Below are positions 17,758-26,728 of a stretch of 64,000 nucleotides of DNA, piece after piece. The stretch comes from Bog-473 sp963828505. GTDB taxonomy: Bacteria; Actinomycetota; Acidimicrobiia; Acidimicrobiales; RAAP-2. Position 1 is the stretch's first letter, and each line of letters opens with the position of its first letter. The stretch covers positions 31,756-95,755 of the forward strand of contig CAWHFM010000023.1 of the NCBI GenBank assembly GCA_963828505.1, in the 5' to 3' direction. The translations under genes were made by a program, and so were the position numbers. The notes beneath the pieces are model-generated. The model was not told the origin of the DNA. It ran no database searches and saw only the letters and a program-made list of their open reading frames with translations.

Positions 17758-18717
17758 GTGACGTCGACGGCGGTCACTGCCACCGGGCCGCTCTGCGCGC
17801 AATGGACCCGTGAGCACCAAGTCGACCCAGTCGGCACGATCGGGTCCTACCGTGCCTTCCTCCTCGTCGAGTGGCCGCTGCCATGGCCGAGGGACATCGG
17901 CGAGATCCCCGAGTTCCAACCCCTGGCCGGCAAGCTCTCGCAGGCATGCGGACGCTTGCAGGCACTCGTGCCCGATGAACGGGCGGGCGGCGCCTTGAGA
18001 GCTGTGCTCTATGGCGCGGATCCGGGCGCCTTCGTGGCCTACCGGCGTACCGAGGTGTTGGGGCCGCCCGACGAGATCGTTTCACTGGCCTCTCGGCTGC
18101 TCGACACCATTGACCCGACGGACCCGACGGACCCGACTGACCCGACGGACCCGACGGACCCGGCGGACGTCCCCGGACGGGAACTCCTGATCTGCACGCA
18201 CGGCGCCAGGGATCTGTGCTGCGGGTCGCTGGGCACGAGGTTGGCACGCGCCGTGACGGACGACGTAGGCCCGGACGGCACCACTCGGGTACGGCGCACG
18301 AGCCACACGGGCGGCCACCGCTTCGCACCGACCGCGATCCTGCTTCCGGAGGGAACGGCCTGGGGGTATCTCGACGACGGTGTCCTCCGCCGGATTGTGG
18401 AGAGGTCGGGCGCGGTCGCCGACGTCCTCCCCCATTACCGCGGCTGTGCCGGCCTTGCGTCCCCCCGCATCCAGGCGGTGGAGGGCGCCGTCCTGGCCGA
18501 GGTCGGCTGGGGTCTCTTCGACTGCGCCCGCCAAGGGTCCGAGGAGGGCGACGGGACCGTGCGGTTGACCATGGCGCAGGCGGACGGCGAGCAGGTCTGG
18601 GCGGCCCAGGTTCGTACCGGCCGCATCCTCCCGGTACCGGGATGCGGGATGCCGATCGAACTCGACGGAAAGACCTCAGAGGAGTACGTCGTCGACGCCC
18701 TACGACGCCTGCCTTGA
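17758..18717 (+). CDS. Sucrase/ferredoxin-like family protein with (DPT)n linker
   Basis: A 319-aa protein starting at GTG 17758. It has the family's thioredoxin-like ferredoxin features: CTHGARDLCCGSLG in the middle (two closely spaced Cys after an earlier Cys) and the conserved HTGGHRFAPT block, then PHYRGCAGLASP. Such proteins may bind a 2Fe-2S cluster or act as sugar-related redox proteins, but the biochemical role is unsettled. Between the N-terminal part and the Cys motif lies a low-complexity stretch of six D-P-T/A units encoded by a 9-bp tandem repeat. Divergent from the dehydrogenase pair by 120 bp. Confidence 0.8.
   Translation: MTSTAVTATGPLCAQWTREHQVDPVGTIGSYRAFLLVEWPLPWPRDIGEIPEFQPLAGKLSQACGRLQALVPDERAGGALRAVLYGADPGAFVAYRRTEVLGPPDEIVSLASRLLDTIDPTDPTDPTDPTDPTDPADVPGRELLICTHGARDLCCGSLGTRLARAVTDDVGPDGTTRVRRTSHTGGHRFAPTAILLPEGTAWGYLDDGVLRRIVERSGAVADVLPHYRGCAGLASPRIQAVEGAVLAEVGWGLFDCARQGSEEGDGTVRLTMAQADGEQVWAAQVRTGRILPVPGCGMPIELDGKTSEEYVVDALRRLP
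18112..18165 (+). repeat. 9-bp tandem repeat, six units, inside the sucrase/ferredoxin-like gene
   Basis: Six consecutive copies of GACCCGACG (two units carry one change each: GACCCGACT and GACCCGGCG). They encode Asp-Pro-Thr five times and then Asp-Pro-Ala. Since the unit is a multiple of three, copy-number change would alter linker length without breaking the frame. Confidence 0.9.
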
Positions 18718-18946
18718 GCGGCGACTACGAAAGGTCCCTGCTCCTTCCCACCAGCGGGCAGGCTCGCACCCGGGCCCACTCCGCCATGTCTGCGCCGGGA
18801 CATCTCGCCACCTGCATCGCCATACGCCATGATTTGCTCTCTGCGGCACCAGGGCTTCGCCGGGGGTGCCACCACCCAGGCAGGTAAGGAACGATGAGAA
18901 TCTCGGAACACGACGGCTGCCGCGGGGAAGCCACGGTGGTGACGGC

Positions 18947-20578
18947 ATGACCACCCCTGACGCGCCGTTCAGCCCGACCATCGTAAAGCTTCTCCGTCAC
19001 GCCAAGCAGCGGTTCGCGGCTCGTGACTACGTGGTCACACACGACAAGCGGTTGACCTTCGGATCCGCCGACGAGCAATCTCGGCGTTTGGCCGGGCGAC
19101 TGCTGCAGGCCGGCATGGGCAAGGGGACGCGCGTCGGCGTCCTGTTCCCCCAAGGGACCGACTTCGTGACCGCACTGCTCGCCATCACCCGCGTCGGCGG
19201 CATCGCCGTGTTGCTGAGCACGTTCCTTCGCCCTCCTGAGCTGGCGCGCGTCGTCCGGCACGCGGACCTGGACACACTCATCGCGCCCCGGTCACTGCTG
19301 GGACAGGACCTCGAGGAGCAATTCGAGATCACGTGGCCGGAGCTGCGACGCACTCCGAGCAGCAGTCTGTACCTGACCGACGCCCCCTACCTCCGCCGGA
19401 TCTGGCTCGTCGGCGGAGCCGATCGGCCGTGGGCGACCGCCACACCGGAGCTCGCCGACCTCCCCGACGATGGCGACATCAGCGAGGAGATCTTCGAACA
19501 GATCGAAGAAGAAGTCCGACCATCGGATCACATGGTCATGATCTACACCTCCGGGGCAACGGCCGACCCCAAGGCCGTCGTACACACGCACGGGGCCCAG
19601 ATCAGGCATGCGTGGTCACTGGCTCAGCTCTACGGGTTCACCGAGGACGTCCGGACGTTCACGACGATGCCCTTCTTCTGGGTCGGTGGGCTCACGGTCT
19701 GCCTGTTGAGCCACCTGCACGTGGGTGCGGCGGTGATCACCGTCGAGAAGATGGATCCTCCTGCCATGGTCGAACTGATCGAACGCGAGCGAGCGACCCG
19801 CCTCGTCGGATGGACTCTCCTCGATCGGATCACCGGCGACCCCTCACTGGCCGACCGCGACCTGTCCTGGCTCGTGGAGATAGAGGCATCCGGCTCAGCT
19901 CCCGACCCCGGCCTGCGGCACAACTCACTCGGGATGTCGGAGACCTGCGGCCCACACACCGCTGCCGCCGCGGCCGAGAAGGAGGTGGACCTGCCCGAGC
20001 GGCTTCGCGGCTCCTTCGGGCCCCCGGTGCCTGGAGTGCAGCACAAGGTGGTCGATCCCGAGAACCCCTCGGTCGAGCTACCCGACGGGGTCGAAGGCGA
20101 CCTGCTGGTCCGTGGCTACAGCCTGATGGACGGCCTGTACAAGAAGGAACGTTCGGAGACCTTCGACGAAGATGGCTGGTACCGCACCGGCGACAAGGGG
20201 TACTTCCGCGAGTCCTACCTGTTCTTCACCGGACGGTCCACCGAAATGATCAAGACGGGCGGAGCCAACGTGGCGCCCCGAGAAGTGGAACTGGCGATCG
20301 AATCGCTCCCGGGCGTGCAAGCCGCCTTCGTCGTCGGCCTACCCGACGCGAAGCGGGGTCAGCTGGTGGGCTGCCTCGTCTGTCCGGAGCCGGACACCAA
20401 GGTCGATCCCGCGGAACTCACCGGGCAGCTACGGGATCTCCTGTCGACGTACAAGATCCCGCGCGTGGTCAAGGTCGTGCCCTACGAGGAGGCGCCGTGG
20501 CTCCCGTCGGGGAAGATCAGCAAACCCCGCGTGGCCGACCTGCTCTCGGAGCCGACCGGAAAGGGGTCGGCGGGGTGA
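18947..20578 (+). CDS. AMP-binding acyl-CoA synthetase
   Basis: A 543-aa adenylate-forming ligase. I take ATG 18947 (MTTPDAPFSPTIV) as start; the 27-residue in-frame extension upstream has no family character. The P-loop is MIYTSGATADPKAVVHTHG, slightly atypical (SGAT rather than SGTT). Further motifs are GMSETCGPHT, WYRTGDKGYF, FTGRSTEMIKTGGANVAPREVE and the catalytic Lys in LPSGKISKP. It makes an acyl-CoA, probably a fatty or aromatic acid. It stands alone on the plus strand and converges with the dehydrogenase gene at 20658, separated by a hairpin. Confidence 0.9.
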   Translation: MTTPDAPFSPTIVKLLRHAKQRFAARDYVVTHDKRLTFGSADEQSRRLAGRLLQAGMGKGTRVGVLFPQGTDFVTALLAITRVGGIAVLLSTFLRPPELARVVRHADLDTLIAPRSLLGQDLEEQFEITWPELRRTPSSSLYLTDAPYLRRIWLVGGADRPWATATPELADLPDDGDISEEIFEQIEEEVRPSDHMVMIYTSGATADPKAVVHTHGAQIRHAWSLAQLYGFTEDVRTFTTMPFFWVGGLTVCLLSHLHVGAAVITVEKMDPPAMVELIERERATRLVGWTLLDRITGDPSLADRDLSWLVEIEASGSAPDPGLRHNSLGMSETCGPHTAAAAAEKEVDLPERLRGSFGPPVPGVQHKVVDPENPSVELPDGVEGDLLVRGYSLMDGLYKKERSETFDEDGWYRTGDKGYFRESYLFFTGRSTEMIKTGGANVAPREVELAIESLPGVQAAFVVGLPDAKRGQLVGCLVCPEPDTKVDPAELTGQLRDLLSTYKIPRVVKVVPYEEAPWLPSGKISKPRVADLLSEPTGKGSAG

Positions 20579-20586
20579 TGCCGCGA

Positions 20587-20615
20587 CCGCCGCTCCCAAC
20601 CGGGTTGAGCGGCGG
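20587..20615. terminator. Hairpin between convergent genes (candidate bidirectional terminator)
   Basis: Perfect 9-bp arms CCGCCGCTC (20587-20595) and GAGCGGCGG (20607-20615) with an 11-nt loop, starting 9 bp after the synthetase stop and ending 43 bp before the end of the convergent gene. No T-run follows, as is usual in high-G+C genomes. Confidence 0.55.
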
Positions 20616-20657
20616 GAGTACCGCCGACGCGGGACGGCCCGCCAGCGGTGGCTCCGG

Positions 20658-21623
20658 TCACCGAGTGAAGACGATCTTCCCGGACGTCACGCCGGAAAGC
20701 ATGGCCCGGAACCCCTCCTCGGCCCGCTCCAGCGGCAGCACCAGTCCGACCTGCGGCTGAATCCCGCTGGACTCGACGAAAGCGAGCAAGTCGATCAGCT
20801 CGCGCCTGGTACCCATGGTCGAACCTTCCACGCGGATCTGCAAGAAGAACAGGCGCTGGAGGTCTGCATCGGCATGCGCGCCCGTCGTCGCCCCGGAGCA
20901 GACGATGACACCGCCCGGGCTCACGGCTCGCATGGAGTGCGCCCATGTCGCCTCCCCCACGGTCTCGAAAACCCCGTCCACCCGAGCGGGAAGACGCTCG
21001 CCCGACTCGAACACCTCGTGGGCACCCAGACGCATGGCGAGGGCACGCTTCTCGTCCGTCCTGCCGGTGACCCAGACCGTCATTCCTGCGGCCCGGCCCA
21101 GCTGAATCAGCGCGGTCGAGACTCCGCCCGAAGCGCCCTGGACGAGCATCCGCTGGCCGGGCCGTAGTCCGGACTTGACGAAGAGCATGCGGTAGGCCGT
21201 GAGCCATGCCGTGCCCATCACCGAAGCGTGAACGGTCGAGAGGCCCGGCGGCTTGGCGACCGCGTTGCCCTCGGGCACCATGACCACATCGGCAAAGGTT
21301 CCCTGGTGCACTTCGGTGAGGAGTGTGCGCCGTGGATCGAGCGTCTCGTCCCCCCGCCAGTCCGGTGCGTTCACGATGGAATGGATGACCACTTCCGTCC
21401 CGTCCGCCAGGGTGCCCGCGCCATCACAGCCGAGGATCATCGGGAAGCGATCCGGCGCGATGCCGACGCCGCGCAGGGTCCAGACGTCGTGCATGTTCAG
21501 GCTGGCCGCACTGACCGTGACGGGAACCCAACCCGGCTGCGGATCCGGAGGCGGTCGTTCCCCGACGACCAGCGATGCCAGCGGGTCGTCCGGACTCGCC
21601 TCCGACGCGTAGACGGCGAACAT
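20658..21623 (-). CDS. Zinc-type alcohol dehydrogenase / quinone oxidoreductase-like MDR protein
   Basis: A 321-aa medium-chain dehydrogenase/reductase. I place the start at 21623 (MFAVYASEASPDDP); the longer frame runs into the next gene's territory without similarity. Features: SAASLNMHDVWTLRGVG, FPMILGCDGAGTL (GroES-like domain), then the NADPH-binding LVQGASGGVSTALIQLGRAAG and ETVGEATWAHSMRAVSPGG. The structural-zinc Cys cluster is missing, which points to the quinone-reductase or enoyl-reductase branch rather than a zinc alcohol dehydrogenase. It probably reduces a small carbonyl or enoyl compound with NADPH. Confidence 0.85.
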   Translation of the reverse strand: MFAVYASEASPDDPLASLVVGERPPPDPQPGWVPVTVSAASLNMHDVWTLRGVGIAPDRFPMILGCDGAGTLADGTEVVIHSIVNAPDWRGDETLDPRRTLLTEVHQGTFADVVMVPEGNAVAKPPGLSTVHASVMGTAWLTAYRMLFVKSGLRPGQRMLVQGASGGVSTALIQLGRAAGMTVWVTGRTDEKRALAMRLGAHEVFESGERLPARVDGVFETVGEATWAHSMRAVSPGGVIVCSGATTGAHADADLQRLFFLQIRVEGSTMGTRRELIDLLAFVESSGIQPQVGLVLPLERAEEGFRAMLSGVTSGKIVFTR

Positions 21624-21705
21624 CACCCCACACGATACGTCCGGGCGCCATCTCGGACACAGCTGGTCCCGTCCTAGAAACTCCCACTCGCCTCGAAGAG
21701 TCCGG

Positions 21706-23271
21706 TCAGGAACCCAGCTCGAGCTCGACCGGCTCGAGCGCGAGCGTCGTACTCCGCCCGATGCGCTCATCGGGGTGGTCGTCGTTCGCATCGAGGGCGA
21801 CCCTCGGTGTCCGGACCCCGGTGAGCACGGTAGCCAGCGAGCCCAGGGTAAAAAGGGCCGCCACCCCGAAGATGGCATCGAGGGGGTGGACGATGGCGTT
21901 CCCCCCGGCGCCGGCCGTGAGCTGTGCCTTGCCGGCCATGGCGTTGAAGGCGGTGACCAAGACGGCCAAGCCGACAGCCGCGCCGAGCTGCTGCGACATG
22001 TTCACCAGCCCCGACGCGGCGCCCGCGATCTCGGGCTCGACCTGGTGCAGTGAGGCGTTGGTGAGTGATACGAACGTCATGCCGCTGCCCGCACCGATGA
22101 GGACGAGAGACGGGACGATCTGGAGATAGCCGGTGCTGTCGCCGACGCGCGTGGCCAAGAGCAGCCCGACAGTGGCGATGGAGGTACCCATCACCATGAC
22201 GACCTTCTCGGGTAGTCGGCGCAGGAGCACGCGGCTCGTCAGCTGGGAAAAGAGAAAGACCGAAGCGGGCATGGGCAGGAAAGCGGCCCCGGCCCGCAGG
22301 GGCGAGTAGCCCTGGACGTCCTGGAGGAACTGGGCCATGAAGTAGAAGAGTCCGTAGAACCCGGCATAGAGCAGGGCGCGTGCCGCGTTGGCCGAGCTCC
22401 GCGTGCGATTCGTGAGGAGGCGGAGCGGCAGGATCGGCTCCTCGGCACGGCGCTCGACGTGGACAAAGGCGGCCAGCAACACGACGCCACCGACGAGGGC
22501 CGCGATGGGCAACCGGGCGGACCAGCCCTGCACGCCGGCCTCCACCAGACCGAGGACGATACCGGTCACGCCGAGTGTGCAGGTGAGCGCACCGGCCAGG
22601 TCGAAGTGCCCGTGGCGCTGCGCGGTCTCCGGGAGCGTCCTGCGCCCCAGGATCCAGACGGCGGCACCGATCGGGACGTTGACGAACATGACCCACCGCC
22701 AGGATGCGAGTTGAGTCAGGAGGCCGCCGGCCACCAGACCCATCGCGCCACCGGCGGCGGACACCGTCGTGTAGAGGCCGATGGCGCGAACCCGCTCTTG
22801 ACCCTCGGCGAAGGCGGTCGTCAGGAGCGAGAGCGCCGACGGTGCGGCCAGGGCAGCGCCGGCGCCCTGGAGCGCCCGGGCGGCCAGGAGCGCCCATGCG
22901 GTTGGTGCCAACCCGCCGAGCAGGGAGCTGATCGTGAAGACAGCGATGCCTAGGAGGAAGACCCGGCGACGACCGAAGAGGTCGCCTGCTCGGGCCCCGA
23001 GGAGAAGGAACCCGCCGAAGGTGAGGATGTAGGCGTTGAGCACCCACGACAGCGTGCTCGTCGAGAATCCGAGGTCCTGCTGGATGTGGGGCAGCGCGAC
23101 GTTGACGATCGTGGTGTCGAGCACGACCATCAACTGAGCCGTCAGGATGACGGCGAGGAGCAGGGTGCGACGCGCGGGATGAGGCGTACCTCCCTCACCT
23201 GCGATTTCGGGAGCGAGGTGCCCGAGGTCACTGAAACCTGGGCGCGGACCGCTAAGGGTTGCGTTGGGCAT
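21706..23271 (-). CDS. MFS drug exporter, DHA2 (EmrB/QacA) family, 14 TM
   Basis: A 521-aa proton-driven exporter with about 14 membrane segments. Diagnostic motifs: VVLDTTIVNVALPHIQQDLG (the DHA2 first-helix motif), LLGARAGDLFGRRRVFLLG (MFS motif A), and GLVAGGLLTQLASWRWVMFVN (the 14-TM motif C/WRW region). It exports hydrophobic drugs or dyes from the membrane. A TetR gene lies divergently 105 bp away around a palindromic operator, so substrate-induced derepression is likely. Confidence 0.9.
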   Translation of the reverse strand: MPNATLSGPRPGFSDLGHLAPEIAGEGGTPHPARRTLLLAVILTAQLMVVLDTTIVNVALPHIQQDLGFSTSTLSWVLNAYILTFGGFLLLGARAGDLFGRRRVFLLGIAVFTISSLLGGLAPTAWALLAARALQGAGAALAAPSALSLLTTAFAEGQERVRAIGLYTTVSAAGGAMGLVAGGLLTQLASWRWVMFVNVPIGAAVWILGRRTLPETAQRHGHFDLAGALTCTLGVTGIVLGLVEAGVQGWSARLPIAALVGGVVLLAAFVHVERRAEEPILPLRLLTNRTRSSANAARALLYAGFYGLFYFMAQFLQDVQGYSPLRAGAAFLPMPASVFLFSQLTSRVLLRRLPEKVVMVMGTSIATVGLLLATRVGDSTGYLQIVPSLVLIGAGSGMTFVSLTNASLHQVEPEIAGAASGLVNMSQQLGAAVGLAVLVTAFNAMAGKAQLTAGAGGNAIVHPLDAIFGVAALFTLGSLATVLTGVRTPRVALDANDDHPDERIGRSTTLALEPVELELGS

Positions 23272-23314
23272 TGACTACGACCTTTCCGCCGCTAATATGG
23301 TGGAAACGGATACT

Positions 23315-23335
23315 TCCTCCGTTTATTATACGGAG
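23315..23335. promoter_or_regulatory. Palindromic operator between MFS exporter and TetR genes
   Basis: Inverted arms CCTCCGT (23315-23321) and ACGGAGG (23329-23335) around a 7-bp A+T-rich centre; a further CCTCCG half-site follows at 23339-23344. It lies in the only gap between the divergent genes and is a good candidate for the binding site of the adjacent TetR protein. Confidence 0.65.
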
Positions 23336-23376
23336 GGTACCTCCGCTTAGCAAGTCACAGCACAGAGTTTCTTGAC

Positions 23377-24003
23377 ATGACCACCAAACAGGACTCTCCA
23401 ACCGCAATCCGGGCGGGCGAAACAGAGGGCGCCGACGTCGAGCGACCTCTGCGGGCCGATGCCCGGCGGAACCGCGGCCGGTTGGTGGCGGCGGCACGAG
23501 AGATCTTCACTGAGTACGGTTCTGCTGCGTCCATGGAGGCCATCGCCAAGAGGGCCGGTGTCGGCGTCGGAACCTTGTACCGCCATTTCCCGAATCGGTT
23601 CGACATCGTCGAGGCGGTATACGAAACAGACGTACACGAGCTGGCCGAAGCGGCGCAGCGAGCGGTGGCCGAGCTCGAGCCCTGGGACGCCGTCGTCGCT
23701 TTCTTCGCCGCCTTCATGCGGTACGCGCAGACCAAGCAAGCGCTGCTCACCGAGCTTCAGCAAGCTTTCGAGAAGAACCCCGACCTGAGATCTCGTGCGC
23801 GGGAGCTGATCGACTCTTCCTTTGACCTCGTGATCGACCGGGCCAAGGCGGCGGGCGTCGTACGCGAGGACGTCGACGGATCCGATCTCACACAGCTCGT
23901 GAGCCCGATCTGCACCAACGCGAGCATGTCGCCCGAGCAAACCCGGCGACTGATCGGCATCCTCCTCGACGGGTTGAAGGTGACCTCAGCGCGAGCAGTC
24001 TGA
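23377..24003 (+). CDS. TetR/AcrR-family transcriptional regulator
   Basis: A 208-aa repressor. The N-terminal DNA-binding domain is at about residues 28-75: RADARRNRGRLVAAAREIF, then AASMEAIAKRAGVGVGTLYRHFPNR, a textbook TetR helix-turn-helix. The rest is a helical ligand-binding domain. Position and the palindrome upstream make it the likely regulator of the divergent DHA2 exporter and of itself. Confidence 0.92.
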   Translation: MTTKQDSPTAIRAGETEGADVERPLRADARRNRGRLVAAAREIFTEYGSAASMEAIAKRAGVGVGTLYRHFPNRFDIVEAVYETDVHELAEAAQRAVAELEPWDAVVAFFAAFMRYAQTKQALLTELQQAFEKNPDLRSRARELIDSSFDLVIDRAKAAGVVREDVDGSDLTQLVSPICTNASMSPEQTRRLIGILLDGLKVTSARAV

Positions 24004-24220
24004 GACACCTGCACCACCGACGGAGGACCGCGGAACGCTTGGCTTGACGACGTAGCGGCCGTCCTCCCCCAGCACAGCATCGGCAGCCCTTACCCGAATG
24101 TGCGGGCAGTCCCTCGTGGCTCGGCTGGACCCAGAGGCCCGTCGGCCGGACTACGGCTTCCTTGGACCGGGTGCAACCAATTCCATCGTGGCCGCGGGAT
24201 TTGATTGGAAATCGGCGGGC

Positions 24221-24985
24221 TCAAACCGTCACAAGGTGGCGCTTGTAGAACGCAAGAGCGGCGTCTCTTTCGAACAACGGGATACCCACATGCGGTCCAG
24301 GATTGATGTGCATCGTCTTTTCCTCGGCACCGAAGGCATCCCAAAGTGCCAGACCTCCCTCACGCGTCATGAGTTCGTCGTCCCACTGGAAGAGAAACAA
24401 GAGCGGGATCGCTATTTGGGTTGCCTGTTCACGTAGGTCGTCACTGCCGTCTCTCAGCGCGCCGAGACCGAGTACGCCGGCGGCAATGCGATGCTCGCTG
24501 GCGAGCAACGGAACTCCGAATGCGGTTCCCATCGACACGCCCCAATAGCCGAACGGCCCCTTGGCCCATTGCGGATCCGTCGTCAAATCATCGAGAAGTG
24601 CCTTCCACTCGGCGACGGCTTGCGCGGCCACCCCGCTCATCGCCCGCAGCCGCCGCTCTGGCAAAGGAGCGAGACGATCGCCCCGGCGGCGAGCGATCAG
24701 CTCGGCTTGCTGTTGCTTTTGGTCTTCAGTCATTCGGTCGCCATGTCCGGGAGCATCGAGGGCGACGGCGCCGTACCCGCCATGCCTCACCAGGGTCCTG
24801 GCCAATCCGAGGACGTTTGGTACTCGCTTGTGCTGTGTTCCCCCATGACCGATGAGCACGGTGGGGTAAGCGGCGGCGCCCGACTCGGGTAACCAGTGGA
24901 TCCCGGGCACGATCACTCCATCGACCGTCAGATTGAAGCGCCGCTCAATGACGCCCTTCTCGCATGCTTCGTCCAGGATCTGCAT
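24221..24985 (-). CDS. Alpha/beta hydrolase (dienelactone-hydrolase-like)
   Basis: A 254-aa cytoplasmic hydrolase with no signal peptide. The oxyanion region is PTVLIGHGGTQHKR (41-54), the nucleophile elbow GYWGVSMGTA puts Ser at 151, the acidic residue is in FLFQWDDELM (about 204) and the His in GPHVGIPLF (about 233). Thus the full Ser-Asp-His triad is present. ALDAPGHGDR is typical of esterases and peptidase-like hydrolases. Substrate unknown. It converges with the TetR gene; the 217-bp gap between them (24004-24220) shows nothing recognisable. Confidence 0.85.
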   Translation of the reverse strand: MQILDEACEKGVIERRFNLTVDGVIVPGIHWLPESGAAAYPTVLIGHGGTQHKRVPNVLGLARTLVRHGGYGAVALDAPGHGDRMTEDQKQQQAELIARRRGDRLAPLPERRLRAMSGVAAQAVAEWKALLDDLTTDPQWAKGPFGYWGVSMGTAFGVPLLASEHRIAAGVLGLGALRDGSDDLREQATQIAIPLLFLFQWDDELMTREGGLALWDAFGAEEKTMHINPGPHVGIPLFERDAALAFYKRHLVTV

Positions 24986-25010
24986 CGCGCTACCTGTCGT
25001 TCAGTATGCA

Positions 25011-25443
25011 CAGGATCGGCTCACCGGTGCGACGCTCCCGGCGCTGGCCAGGAATTCGAGGTAACGGGCACCTCGTCACGACGCAGCTGGCGGGTGGTCT
25101 CCGTCTCGTCCTCGAACTCCCGTGGTCCCGGGGTCTGTCGCGTCGAGGACGTGACCGCGGCGGCCGTCACCGCCAAGGACAATTTCTATCGCTACTTCCT
25201 TCTACCGCTACTTCCGGACCTGGGACGATCTCCTCGTGGCGGTGCGTGACCATCTGCTCGATACGTACCGCCACGAGCTCCTGCAGCGCTCCCGTATCGC
25301 GGTGGATATCGGGCGTGCAGATGGCCGTCGTCGAGGGAGGACCGCCTCTCGGCGACCTCGAATCGGGCGCCGCACCAACGGCGGTGTCAGCGCCGTTCTC
25401 CATTGCTCGGCATCCGCCGGTACAGCCGACGGAGCTCGGGTGA
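25011..25443 (+). pseudogene. Decayed TetR-family regulator gene
   Basis: Translation in shifting frames gives TetR-like segments: LAGGLRLVLELPWSRGLS, then after a frame change VEDVTAAAVTAKDNFYRYF (the recognition-helix region), then after another change TWDDLLVAVRDHLLDTYRHE and LLQRS. The second break is caused by a 16-bp near-perfect tandem duplication at 25184-25215; removing one copy joins AKDNFYRYF directly to RTWDDLLVAV. No intact start or frame remains. The boundaries given are approximate. Confidence in the family is good because several consecutive blocks match in order. Confidence 0.65.
25184..25215 (+). repeat. 16-bp tandem duplication inside the TetR pseudogene
   Basis: Copy 1 TTCTATCGCTACTTCC (25184-25199) is followed at once by copy 2 TTCTACCGCTACTTCC (25200-25215), differing at one base. 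As 16 is not a multiple of three, the duplication shifts the reading frame. Confidence 0.9.
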
Positions 25444-25551
25444 TACATCTCGGTCAACCGTACCGACGCGAACCCCGCCACCTGTCCCGCCCACCTACGG
25501 CCTCATGGTGGGATGTCGAGAGCTCCCTGGCGGAACATCGGGCGGGGAGGT

Positions 25552-26448
25552 TCAGCGAAGTCTGCGAGCGCGGTCGGCGGGGATGTCGGAATCTTCGCCG
25601 TGCAACAGCACGGCCAGGAGCTCCACCCCGTCGACGACCCGTGGCCCGGGTCGCGAGAAGTGGGCGTTGGCGTCGACGGCGTAGACCCGCCCGAGGAGTT
25701 CGGTCGCCTCAGGCCGAGACAACAAGGTCGATGCTTGGGCGATCGTGCCCTCGAGGTCGAACCCGCAGGGCGAGAAGACGGTGACGTCCACCTCCTCGGC
25801 CTCGATGTCCTCCCATGTGAGCCGTCGAGACCGTTCACCCGCAACGGCAAGCACCGGTACTCCTCCGGCTGCAGCCACCATGTCGGGTACCCAGTGGCCG
25901 GCGTTGAACAAGGGATCCGGCCACTCGATGACGAGAACCCGAGGTTTCGTCGTGCCCGACACCCGCTGGCGAACGCTGCCCAGCCGTCGGCGAAGGTCGC
26001 CCATCAGCGCGTCGGCCCGTGCCTCGGTGCCTGTCGCTGTGCCCACGGTACCGATCGCCTGAATCACGTCGTCGAGGCGACTGGGGTCGAGGGACACCAC
26101 CTCGGCGTGCAAGCCGATCACGTCCAGTGCCTCTTCGACTGCACCGGAGGGGACCGCGCACACCGCGCACAAGTCTTGGGCCAAGATCAGATCGGGTTCG
26201 ATCGCCCGCAGCTGGGCATCGTCGAGGGTGTAGATGGACACTCCAGCGGCGATACGGCTGCTCACCTCGGTGTCGATCTCTTGCGCGCTGAGCGAGCCAT
26301 CCACCGGGAGGGCCGTGCCCGAGACAACCGGGACCGACTGAGCCTCAGCGGGGTAGTCGCACTCGAAACTCACACCGCAGAGCTGCGCACCGAGCCCGAG
26401 TTCGTAGACGATCTCGGTCGCCGATGGCAGCAGGGAAACGATCTTCAC
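25552..26448 (-). CDS. BtuF-like periplasmic-binding-fold protein (cobalamin/iron-complex type), no signal peptide
   Basis: About 298 aa from GTG 26448 (VKIVSLLPSATEIVYELG). It has the class III binding-protein fold typical of BtuF: SLLPSATEIVYELGLG, VGVSFECDYP-like GVSFECDYPAEAQ, LRAIEPDLILAQDLCAVCAV, then RVLVIEWPDPLFNAGHWVPD and GGVPVLAVAGERSRRLTWED. These proteins bind vitamin B12 or iron chelates. No signal peptide is seen and no BtuC or BtuD gene is nearby, so a cytoplasmic or orphan role is possible. Cytoplasmic single-gene relatives of this kind are common. An alternative GTG start lies about 45 bp upstream. The 280-bp stretch upstream (26449-26728) shows no convincing gene. Confidence 0.78.
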   Translation of the reverse strand: MKIVSLLPSATEIVYELGLGAQLCGVSFECDYPAEAQSVPVVSGTALPVDGSLSAQEIDTEVSSRIAAGVSIYTLDDAQLRAIEPDLILAQDLCAVCAVPSGAVEEALDVIGLHAEVVSLDPSRLDDVIQAIGTVGTATGTEARADALMGDLRRRLGSVRQRVSGTTKPRVLVIEWPDPLFNAGHWVPDMVAAAGGVPVLAVAGERSRRLTWEDIEAEEVDVTVFSPCGFDLEGTIAQASTLLSRPEATELLGRVYAVDANAHFSRPGPRVVDGVELLAVLLHGEDSDIPADRARRLR

Positions 26449-26728
26449 CTTCCCATCATCTCGTATCGTGAGGTCCGCACCCGGTACGGCCACGCTGGCG
26501 CCGCTCGTGGCGGGCCTTGGCCCAGTGGCGGCACCCGCTACCGCGGCCGTGACCACAGGCGGCCGGGGCTGCACCGGTGAAGACGACAAAGCCAGTGCCG
26601 GGGTCGATGGAGGTCGAGCGCCCGGCGAATACGGAGTCGTGGTGGGCAGCCCGCGCTGCTGGTGTGCTCTGGACGGCGGGCATCTGCTCTCCGATCGCGG
26701 AGCACTCGAGCACCATGTCTCCACCGGC

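Noticed and set aside
18112..18165. Repeat array considered as CRISPR
   Set aside because: Units are 9 bp, directly adjacent without spacers, and in frame inside a gene.
26456..26716. 86-codon minus-strand frame between the BtuF-like and SDR genes
   Set aside because: Starts plausibly but has no ribosome site, no recognised domain, and runs into Arg/His-rich low-quality sequence; could be a remnant but cannot be supported.
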